The translations under genes were made by a program, and so were the position numbers. The notes beneath the pieces were generated by a model. That model saw nothing but the letters and a program-made list of their open reading frames with translations. It made no database searches and had not been told where the DNA came from. DNA of 64,000 nucleotides from Plazaster borealis (lineage: Eukaryota; Echinodermata; Asteroidea; Forcipulatida; Labidiasteridae): assembly GCA_021014325.1 (NCBI GenBank), contig CM037467.1, positions 1,612,001 through 1,676,000 of the forward strand, in the 5' to 3' direction. Positions 32,701 to 44,700 of this stretch are shown here, piece by piece. How positions within the stretch are numbered: the stretch's first letter is position 1; each line of letters begins with the position of its first letter.

Positions 32701-35700
32701 CTCCGAGGCAAACAATGTGATTGCCGCGCAAGAAAAAACAGTCCAAAGTTTCCAACTAAGAGAGAAAGATATTCAGAACTCTTTGGAAGCACTTCAGGTC
32801 AAACTTGGTGGTGATCTGGCAGCAGCAAATGAGGGTTTACAACTGGAAAGGCAGAAACACTCGGAACAGTTGAGCCTAATCAATACAGCCTTGCAAGAAG
32901 TGAATACCCACAATGAGAGGTATTCTGAAGAAATCCAAGCTCTTAGCAAAGCCTTGGAAGACAAATCAGTGCTTTCAAGCAATCTTAAAGATCAAGTCGC
33001 AAATTTACTAGAAGAGAAGGAAAAGCTGGAAAGTGTACAAGCGGAAAGCTCTAGCACTCTTGAAGTTGAACTCACATCAAAGCAAACTAGGGTTTCAGAA
33101 CTTGAAACTGAACTTTCAAAGTTTCAAGAACTCTTGGAAACAAAGGAACGCGAACGAGGAGAAACTTTTGCCAAATTTGACGCAGAGATTAAAAATAAAG
33201 AGGAAGAGTTGGAAAAGCTCTCAAAGAATTTAGAGGAATTTCAGAAATCCAGTGAAGAAACTGTTTTAAATTTGCAAAGATTATGTAAAGAGAGCGATTC
33301 TCTCTGCACATCAATGGAAGCCAGGTGTAAAGATCTGGAAGAGCAACTCGCTGATAATGAAAAAAATCATAAGGAAACAGTTGCACAGCTTGAATCAAGC
33401 TTTGAAGAAAGACTGCAAGAAGAGAGGAGGAACCACGAGAAGGATTTGGAGAGGAGGCTAGAATCAATTGAAATTCAGAAGCAGAGTTCTGTTGAGGAGG
33501 TGTCTGGAAAACTCGGACAGCAGCTCTCTGAAGCCTTCGATGAGATAAGTCGGAAGGAAAAAGACATACAAGATCTTAAGTCAAGTGCCAGTTTACTTCA
33601 GCAAGCATTTGACGACCTACAAAATGACAATGAAACGAGTAAAGCTAGGTTACAGGCATCAGAAGATGAAATTGAGAAGCTCAAATTAGAGAGTAAAACT
33701 CTGTCGTCTGAGTTCCAGGATAGAGAAACCGAAATGTCCAGCTCCCTTGAAGCGCTCAAAAGAGAATTAGGTCAACAGGATGACCAATCGCAAAAGACAA
33801 TCGCAGATTTGCAAACACAACTTCAAAATGTTATAGACGCTCACAGTAACGAGATTGCTAAGGTTGAAGACAAGTGTTCCATCGAAATGATCTCCAAAGT
33901 CAATGAGTTGGACACTCTGGCAGCCCAATTTCAACGCAGAGAGACGGAGCTTCTCCAGAAAATTGAGCAACTCGAAGATGGGTTGGCATCTGAGGGTAAG
34001 AAACTTCAGGAGGCGCAGAATGCGTACAGAGATCTGCAGGAAGAGGAAGGTAGGTTGAAGGTGCAGTTGGGTAACATGGCCGAGCTTGAAGTCGAGTTCC
34101 AACAGAAGTCTGGACAGTCAGAGGCCCTGGGTAGCAGGTTAGAGGAGCAGGAAAAACAGCTTGAGCAACTTCGGCAGAACCTCAAAGAAAAATCTGCACA
34201 GTTGTCGTCAACAGACAACACTGTAAAAGAGCTGAGGGCGTTAGAGTCATCCTTAACCGCAAAGGTAAATGAACTTCAAGCAGAGCTTTCTCATGTCAAA
34301 TCTGAAGCCGTGGAGAAAGCGGAACTAAATTCACGACAAGATGATAGATTGAGAGAACTCCAGGAGACGGAAGCAGCACTTAAAGCAGAGATTGAGATGA
34401 GAAGAAAGGCAGAGGAAGCTCTCACTCTTGAACTTCAAAATAGAAACGCAGAGTTGCAGGCTCTGAAAGAGGAGCATGTTGCAACGTCCGAGAAGTTGAC
34501 AGAAACGCACAGGGCACAGTTACATGAACTGAAGAACCAGGCAAAGTCCAAAATAACAACAGTGAAGAAAAACTATGAAGAGCTTCAAGGAAAAAACAAA
34601 GAAAGGCTCGAAGAGTATAAAGCATCTCATGAGGAGAAGATAAGGCAGCTGCAAGATGAGTTTGAAGAAAGTAGGAAGGCTCTGAAGGAGAAGGCGGATG
34701 TGGATCGGGTGGAGCTTAGCAACCAGCACACCGAGAAAGTTGCTCTCTTAGAATCTAAAGTTTTGTCTTTGCAGGAGTCTTTACAAGGACTCCATGAGGA
34801 GACTGATCAAAAGCTGTCTGCTGTCAAGAAATCCCACCAAGACGAACTGGAGGAAAGAACTAAGGAATTGGATGTGAAGTTAAACCAAAGAGAATCAGAT
34901 TTCCAGAAGCAGTTGTCGGATATTCTCCGAGAGAAAGAAACAGGAGCTGATGATCTGACGTCTCAGCTTCAGACATCACATCAGGAGAACATTGAGCGTC
35001 TTAACCAAGAGCATAAAGATGCCCTGCAAAGATCACAAGAAACTCACAAGAAACAGATGGTTGATTTTCGGGACCAGGCAAAGGGAAAGATTGGATCTCT
35101 CAAATCTCAGATAGTACAACTCAAAAGCGAGAAAGAAGAAACTAAACAGGAACTAGAAAAACAACTAGCAGATGCCCTTGAAAGAGCACGGAGTGACCAT
35201 AGAGATGAGGTACACAACTTAAAGAAAATCCACTTGGAGGAAATCGAGAATAGTACAACAATATACAGTGAAAAATACAGGGAGTTGGAAGAAGAATCTA
35301 AGAGAAAGGCCGAGGAATATCTAAAAGAGATTGATGAGACTGCTTTGAGACTAGAGCAGGAGAAAGCTTCTGAAGTAGCCAGCTTGACAGAGAAGATTTC
35401 TCAGCTACAGAAGGAGCACGTAGATTCTCTTGATTTGGAGGAAAAAAAGACAACAGAACTCATCGAGAAACTTGAAAAATGCCACTCCGAAGAGTTGGAG
35501 AAAACACAGAAAGAACACAAAGCAAACATGGAGCAGATAGAGCAGCAACATTTTGAGATGGTAGAGGTGATGCAGAAACAATTTGAGGGGTCAACAAAAC
35601 AGGAAAGTTCTAACCTGACGAAGAAGATGCAGCAAATGGAGATAGAACACCAGCACAAAATTGATGAGTTGATTGATAATGACCTAGAGATGCAAGTCAA

Positions 35701-38700
35701 GGTTAAGGCAGCAGAACAACAGATTGCTTTGATGGAGAAGCAAAGCCAAGATCTCCAAATACTCCACAAGGAAAAGACGTCGGCTTTTGAAAATGAGATC
35801 ACCTCCATGGTGACTAGCTTTGAATCAGAAAAGCAGCAGCTAACTGATGATGTACAAGATGCAGCGACAAAATTAAAGGAGCTACAGGAGACGGTGACAG
35901 CAGAGAACCAAACGAGAGCTCAGGATGCAGAGAGAGTTGCCGAACTTGAAGAGCTTTGTAAAGAAAAAGATAGCAAGATCATGGGAGTTGAAGAGTTGAG
36001 GCAGAACATGGAGACTAGCTTTGAATCAGAAAAGCAGCGGCTGACTGATGATCTACAAGATGCAACAACAAAATTAAAGGAGCTACAGGAGACGGTGACA
36101 GCAGAGAACCAAAGGAGAGCTCAGGATGCAGAGAGAGTTGCCGAACTTGAAGAGCTTTGTAAAGAAAAAGATAGCAAGATCATGGGAGTTGAAGAGTTGA
36201 GGCAGAACATGGAGAAAGCTAGAGAAGAAGTTCAACAAAGTTTGGTATCGGAGATTATTGCAAAAGGCCAGGCAATGGAAAGAATAGCTAAGCTGGAACA
36301 GCTTTGCGCTGACAAAGACAACCAACTTTCAGAAATCAATGAGAAGTTAAGACAGGAAGCAGACAAATTACAGGAAACGCAGGAAACTCAACAGTCCTCA
36401 GAAAACGAATCAAAGAGAAGAGACGAACAGAGAATAGAAGAACTAGAAGCAATCTGCAGTGCAAAAGATAACAGAAATGCAGAGATTGAGGAGTCGTCAA
36501 AAGCTGAAGTCGAGAAGGCACGTGAGGAAGCCAAGCAAAGGGTCTCTGATTTGAAAAAGAAGGCTGAGGGAAGACTCGGACAGATCAAGCAGCAATACCG
36601 TGATGACCTCGATTCAAGGAAGCAGCAGTTCGATGCCATTGAAGAGCGTTGCCGTATCCTCACTGAGGAACTGGAGGCGGTGAAATCCTCCCACCTTGAA
36701 GAAATCACTGCCTTGAAGGAGGGCGTGGAGAGTTTGAAATCAGGTCACGAACTTGAGGTGTTGACGCTGCAGCAAGAACTCACAGAGGAGAGAGAGAAGG
36801 TCCAACTTGCCGAAGTGCAACCTGTCGAGGAGATGATATCGGTGACTAGGGAAGGGATGCTAGGAGCAGCTCCTCCTGGAGGTGATGGGGATGCGGGAGA
36901 TGAGCAGCCAAAGATGAGAGAGAGGGAACTTGAGGAGCAGCTTAAGAAAACCAAGGACAGACTGATGCACGAGATTGATTTATTGAGGTAAATACATACA
37001 GTGCTTCTCATTTTTTAAGCTGGCCACAAAAGCTGATCATGTACAAAGTGAAGGTATTACAGGATTGGTAGAGCTGACAAAATACTCGTAGATGGTGTTC
37101 ATGTTTTGTGTGATCAACCATATACATGAAATAACCAACCGGTGAAAATTTGGGCGTAATCCGTTGTGTGAGTCAGGAGAAAATAGTGAAAAATCATGCA
37201 CAATTTTAAGCATGTTAACACACTGTTCTTGGTTGTAAAAACCAAAATCAGCTGTTGTGTTTCTTTAGGTTTACAGGTACAGTTTTCTCAAATATGAATT
37301 CATTTCAGGGGGAAATATTTCACAGAAAAAAATTGTTCTAGTATGAACTTCATAATCAGTAAGCTTTCAGACTAAAATTAAACAATTATGTTTTTTATCC
37401 TTACCAATCCTGTTTAATACTTTCAGATATTCATGTTAAAATTTATGTAAAAAGAACATTTCATTTGAAGCAGTGGCTTTTGCTTTCTTGTGTATTTACC
37501 CTGTCAGTTTCCCTTGTGGTTTATAACTTGATATTTAAAATTAAAAAGTCACATCCCCTTAAGGTGATCCCCTGGCTGCTGCTTCCCAAGTTGTATTGTA
37601 AACGTGGGTGTGATCCCTGGCTATACAAAAGCTAACGATTGTATGGTTTCTGACTGGCACCCCCGATTAAAGATATTGACAAAATAGGGAGGCCGCCAAC
37701 ATAGGGCTAGATAGCTCAGTCGGTAGAGGTGCCGGCACGTTAATCTGGAGGTCGTTGGTTCAAATCCCGCTCTAGTCAATTTTTCTTTGTTCAACCCAAA
37801 TTATGTAAAATAAATGTGCAAACTTCTTTTTCATTCATAGGCAAGAGCACAAGATTGAACTGGACAATGTGAACAAGGATAATGATAATAGAGTTGCCTC
37901 CCTGCAGAGGGCAAATGCAAAGAAGCTGGAGGAGCAAGATGCGGAGCATAACTCCAAGATCAAACAGCTGGTGAGAGAGCTAAATGCCAAGATAGCATCC
38001 AAGGAAAACGAGACCGAACAGGCATTGCACGAGGCCATCTGTAAGTATTCACTGTATCCTTATGGTGGGATAATTTATTTTATTGATTTATTTATTTTGG
38101 TTGTGAAGCCAACGACTCTCAGAAAAGCAAACTTAATCACTATAGACCCCTTGTACAACGCGCAGCGTACTCACAAGCGCATGTCCTGGTGTCATTTTGG
38201 GTGTCAAAATCATTTACAAACGAGCACACATGGGAGTTGACACCCAAAATTACGCGCATTGTTTGGAGGCGCGTTTCGCATTGTGTAAGGGTCTGTATAA
38301 ATCAATAGGTCCCCCTTGCATAACGCAAAACGCTACAGGTACGCTAAGGTCACGCGCGCATTTTTACGCACAGAGAACAGCTATCGTCCAATGATCTGCC
38401 TCCTTTTTGAGAGTGTGACGTCATATGCAATGGGTCTATACTAGCCAAGAACCTCCATGGAGGGAGGACTAAGAAGGAAGTTTCAGTTTTAGATGTGGGG
38501 GGAAAAAATCCCAGAGAATTATTCCAGGGAAAACCCAGGGCTATATTTAGAACTTGAGATACTTTTCATTTACAGATAAAGGTCAGAATGTCGAGCAGAG
38601 AATAGAGAAGGAGCATCGTAGCATCATGAAAGAAATGGAACGAGAAATAAACGACCAAGCCCGAGATCTTGAGACCATCAATGATAGGCACAAAGAAGAA

Positions 38701-41700
38701 ATCGCTGTAAGTTTATGTTTTGGTTTTTTTATTTTTTATTATGCACGCTTGCCCCAAATAAGGTTAAAAGCCACTCTTGGTAAGGGGCTACAAGAAGAAA
38801 CATATTAAAGATGAAAATAGCTCAGGGGAGCTGAAGGTAGGAATTGATATTCCTCTTAAAACAGTCTAGAATGTAGAATGGAGGGAAACATGCACCAGGC
38901 AAGGAGTTCCAAAGAGATGCAGTACGTGGAATAAAGCTGTTGGAATGGCTCTTTGTTCTACATCCCAGCAAAGCAAGAGTGTTTGGGTGAGAACAAGCAG
39001 AAAGCCTGGTTTCAGGCTCAAACATCCTGAGGAGGAACTAGGTCGGACACACTACGTTGTAAAAACAGTTACATTAGCTCTTATCACCTCTAGATGCATG
39101 GATTGTCTTTTGAAAGACTGTCATCGAACCATTTACTTGGATGGAAGGTAGTCGCTGTATGCACAATACAGGTTTTCACATTTTAAAATGTGTAGATTGG
39201 AGGTTTTTACATGTTTTTTTATTATCAAATTCACAATCTTTAAAATTCAGGAGTACCGAGAAGAGATGAAGCAACTGAAGCAGTCTTGTGAGGCCCGCAT
39301 CGCCCAGCTCAACCTCGACCACCAGGCCCAGCTGAACGAGATTGAGTTCAGGATGGAACATCAGGAATCCTCCCACCAGAATGAGTTATCTGACCTGGAG
39401 GCCAGACTCCGCAAGGACTTTGCTGCATACCAGCAGACCAAAGGTGCATCCAATCAGGTAGGTTGGAGGAAGGAGAGTCTGTGCCCTGACGGTATTTGGT
39501 TGGATATAACAGGCCAGGGGCCGATTTTCACAAAGAGATAAGACTAGTCTTATCTGAAGTTAGGACCAGTAACTGGTCTTAACTTAAGACTAGTCCTATC
39601 TCTTAGCATGGCCTAGGACTAGTCCTAAGTTAGGAAGAGTTTTGTGAAATCGACCCCTGGAATTTCATCTTTGAGGGTAATAGATCTGGGTAGGTCTGTA
39701 TGGCTGTGCACAAAGTATATGGGTGAGAATATTTTTCAGCCCCTCAAAAAAAACCCAACAACAACACACAACTCTGGGACCTGATCCCCCCCCCCCCTTA
39801 GATTCGTGGAATGGTGCAATCAACCATATCAAGGACTTTAACTTCCCCAGGGCATTACACTTTGGAGAAAACAGTAAAATAAATCAAATGTGCCGTGACT
39901 TAGTGTTACCAGCGTGCACTTAAGGGTTTCAAATGGATCATTAGAATTGTTGAAATTCCAGTTATTGTTTGTGTTTGGCTTGTCCACTCTTTCTTTTTCT
40001 TGTTATTTCGGTGACATAAATCGTAATATATGGAGGATTTTCGAGAGTAGATAATTACATTTTCTCTACAGGGTAAAAGCAGTGACTCGATTGAGTCGTT
40101 AGATCCACTGTTAGTAAAAGCTGAAACTCTGAGCCTCGAGGAGCTAAGTCAAAATAATTTTATGCTGAAGGTATAGAAACTATAGTTTATCACTCTGGTA
40201 GGGGCATTCTGATAGCTTGGAGCCTGACTAACTTATATCTATAGCTATAGCATGCTAGGGGTATAGAAACAACACTTCATCACTCTGGTAGAGGCATTCT
40301 GATAGCTTGGAGCCTGACTTACTTATATCTATAGCTATAGCATGCTAGAGGTATAGAAACTATAGTTCATCACTCTAGTAGAGGCATTCTGATAACTTGG
40401 AGCCTGACTAACTTATATCTCTAGCTATAGCATGCTAGGGGTATAGAAACAACACTTCATCACTCTGGTAGAGGCATTCTGATAGCTTGGAGCCTGACTT
40501 ACTTATATCTATAGCTATAGCATGCTAGAGGTATAGAAACTATAGTTCATCACTCTAGTAGAGGCATTCTGATAACTTGGAGCCTGACTCACTTATATCT
40601 CTAGCTATGGCATGCTAGGGGTATAGAAACAACACTTCATCACTCTGGTAGAGGCATTCTGATAGCTTGGAGCCTGACTAACTTATATCTATAGCTATAG
40701 CATGCTAGAGGTATAGAAACAACACTTCATCACTCTGGTAGAGGCATTTTGATAGCTTGGAGTCTGACTAACTTATATCTATAGCTATAGCATGCTAGAG
40801 GTATAGAAACTATAGTTCATCACTCTGGTAGAGGCATTCTGATAACTGGGAGCCTGACTAACTTATATCTCTAGCTATAGCATGCTAGGGGTATAGAAAC
40901 AACACTTCATCACTCTGGTAGAGGCATTCTGATAGCTTGGAGCCTGACTAACTTATATCTATAGCTATAGCATGCTAGAGGTATAGAAACTATAGTTCAT
41001 CACTCTGGTAGAGGCATTCTGATACCTGGGAGCCTGACTAACTTATATCTCTAGCTATAGCATGCTAAGGGTATAGAAACAACACTTCATCACTCTGGTA
41101 GAGGCATTCTGATAGCTTGGAGCCTGACTAACTTATATCTATAGCTATAGCATGCTAGAGGTATAGAAACTATAGTTCATCGCTCTGGTAACTTGGAGCC
41201 TGACTAACTCATATCTATAGCTGTAGCATGCTAGAGGTATAGAAGCTATAGTTCATCACTCTGGTAGAGGCATTCTGATAACTTGGAGCCTGACTAACTT
41301 ATATCTATAGCTATAGCATGCTAGGGGTATAGAAACAACACTTCATCACTCTGGTAGAGGCATTCTGATAGCTTGGAGCCTGACTAACTTATATCTATAG
41401 CTATAGCATGCTAGAGGTATAGAAACTATAGTTCATCACTCTGGTAGAGGCATTCTGATAACTGGGAGCCTGACTAACTTATATCTCTAGCTATAGCATG
41501 CTAGGGGTATAGAAACAACACTTCATCACTCTGGTAGAGGCATTCTGATAGCTTGGAGCCTGACTAACTTATATCTATAGCTATAGCATGCTAGAGGTAT
41601 AGAAACTATAGTTCATCACTCTGGTAGAGGCATTCTGATAACTGGGAGCCTGACTAACTTATATCTCTAGCTATAGCATGCTAGGGGTATAGAAACAACA

Positions 41701-44700
41701 CTTCATCACTCTGGTAGAGGCATTCTGATAGCTTGGAGCCTGACTAACTTATATCTATAGCTATAGCATGCTAGAGGTATAGAAACTATAGTTCATCGCT
41801 CTGGTAACTTGGAGCCTGACTAACTCATATCTATAGCTGTAGCATGCTAGAGGTATAGAAGCTATAGTTCATCACTCTGGTAGAGGCATTCTGATAACTT
41901 GGAGCCTGACTAACTTATATCTATAGCTATAGCATGCTAGGGGTATAGAAACAACACTTCATCACTCTGGTAGAGGCATTCTGATAGCTTGGAGCCTGAC
42001 TAACTTATATCTATAGCTATAGCATGCTAGAGGTATAGAAACTATAGTTCATCACTCTGGTAGAGGCATTCTGATAACTGGGAGCCTGACTAACTTATAT
42101 CTCTAGCTATAGCATGCTAGGGGTATAGAAACAACACTTCATCACTCTGGTAGAGGCATTCTGATAGCTTGGAGCCTGACTAACTTATATCTATAGCTAT
42201 AGCATGCTAGAGGTATAGAAACTATAGTTCATCACTCTGGTAGAGGCATTCTGATAACTGGGAGCCTGACTAACTTATATCTCTAGCTATAGCATGCTAG
42301 GGGTATAGAAACAACACTTCATCACTCTGGTAGAGGCATTCTGATAGCTTGGAGCCTGACTAACTTATATCTATAGCTATAGCATGCTAGAGGTATAGAA
42401 ACTATAGTTCATCGCTCTGGTAACTTGGAGCCTGACTAACTCATATATATAGCTGTAGCATGCTAGAGGTATAGAAGCTATAGTTCATCACTCTGGTAGA
42501 GGCATTCTGATAACTTGGAGCCTGACTTACTTATATCTATAGCTATAGCATGCCAGAGGTTATCAGCTAAACATTTAAAGGGACATATTGCCTTCGGATT
42601 GGGTGCTTTCGGCTCTAAAAGCATTTGTTATGAAATTAATGTGGTTGGAAAGATGTTTAAAAGTAGAATTTAATGATTCACACAAATATCCCTCGAAATT
42701 GTTAGGTTTTCCTTTTCTTTTGTGAACTAACACGGTCTGCCATTTTGTGAAAAAAAGAAAAGAAAACAAAAATTGTTCCTATAACTCTTTCAGTGCCTAG
42801 CTTTTTTAGGTTTTTTCAAAATTCTGTATAATTTTTTTTTTAAATGAGTCTTTCTTACCAAACAAAAATTTATTTTGCTGATTTGTGTTTTTTTGGTACA
42901 TTCCAAAGTCAATAGTATTTCTTGAGTGATAATGCCCTCTCGTGATAACATGTATACTATGGGTCGTACATGTACGATTGATGACACTTTTTGAGTACAT
43001 AAAAAAGATTGTACATGCACGATAATGGCGCTTTCGGAATACATCAAATAGATCGTACATGTACGAACTTGGCACTGAAAGAGTTAAAAGCTTTTGCTGT
43101 TCACACCATAAGTTACATGCACATATCGGAAGGGTTCTTTTTTTCTTTTTCTTCTCTTATGAAGGCTGAAGTACAACAACAGAGGGCGCTGCTGGCCGAG
43201 ATGAACTTAAGAGACAGAGAGATGGTGGATGAAAACAGTGGCCTTAGGACCTCAGTTCCAGGTGAGCTGATAGTCCGTTTTCTGGTCTCTGGCTTGGGCC
43301 ACATTTACAGAACTTGAGTCCACCGCTCTAGACCGCTCAGCCACGACACCCTTTAAAAAAAAAAATTTTTATGAGATATCGCCTCAAAGGCCAGACAGCC
43401 ACCTCAAGATGAGGGCTACACTTAACTGATTTGGGCTGTCGACCCAAATCAACTGCTACCAGGGGCACGTTGCCACCTACTCATGGGGCAGAAACAGGGT
43501 TGCCCCTTCACGGTCCGTAAGGATAAATGTACATCCAAATATTGTATTCATTTTTCCCCCTCCCATTTTCTTTTTGCTTAGGCTCGCCCATGGGATCGGC
43601 TAATAGTACTCCAAGCAAGAACCGAGGTATCTCTTTATCGGAGCCCACTCAGATTGAGGTATGTAAAAAGGTCTTTGCATTCTGTGCCACAAATGTCTAA
43701 ATGTGCCAATTGACAAACTAGCATGATAACATCCGAACTTGGTTCCTATAGAATTCATTCAAGATTTCCAGTCTTGTTTACATGCTGTTGTTGAAAGTGT
43801 ACATTTATTTGCAATTGTGTATGCATATGTAATAAATCATATGTATTTCAATTTTTCTGATGTCGTATGCATTTACATGTATTATTTTTGAATTGCTTTT
43901 TTATATGTCTGAATTTATATTTTGCTTCTATTACTGAATTCTTATGATTATTGCTTATCCATTGAGAATGTTTGATGTATGTTTGAAGTGCTAATTTATT
44001 TGCAAAAAAATGTATGCATTATACATGTATGTACTTTATCACTTTGTATTCGAATGTTACTGATGTTTTATATGCATTGACATGTATTGAATTGAATTGA
44101 ATTTTATACTAAAATGCATTATTTGCCAAATTTACTGAATTTTTATGATCATTGCTTTTACATTGAGATGATGTGACGATTGTTATGTACTGACTTCTTT
44201 GATTGTCATTGACATAATTATTTTTGTTTCCGTCTTCCACAATCCCTCACCCCTACCCTGTCCAAGTCCATCATGTTTCATGCCTTGATATTGTGTTGAA
44301 TCAAATTGCATATTATATCATATACATTATTTGCTATCATTACTGAATTATGATTATTGTTTCTACATTTTGATTATGTGACGATTGTAAAGCACTTTGA
44401 TTGTCGTTGACATATTTTCTTTTTACAGGTTTTCCATCTTCCACAATCCCCCCACCCCTACCCTGTTCAACTCAACCATTTCCCTGCCCATCCAACCTCC
44501 TTCCTACCTAGTTTCTTCCACCATGTCTCAGATCATGGACTTCTATTCATTTAGCTATAAAATAATTCCGTTTTGACTTGGACTTTCGAGTACATATAGT
44601 TGTGTACTAATATTTCCAATATAATTTTGAAGTCCCAACTTACAAGTGCTTATTTTTTGCCGACTTATTTAATGTATTTTGTTAATTTTTATTTGTGCTA

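Noticed and set aside
32794..36708. Many minus-strand frames opposite golgin exon 14
   Set aside because: Ser/Leu/Cys-rich antisense shadows of a Glu/Lys/Gln-rich coiled-coil exon.
37705..37777. Possible tRNA-Asn gene (also at 15799, 45666 and 55970)
   Set aside because: Stem mismatches, several dispersed copies with a shared non-tRNA body and tail, and truncated copies mark it as a tRNA-derived SINE.
40160..42560. CRISPR-like regular repeats
   Set aside because: The units are contiguous 90-bp monomers with no unique spacers, inside an intron of an animal gene.
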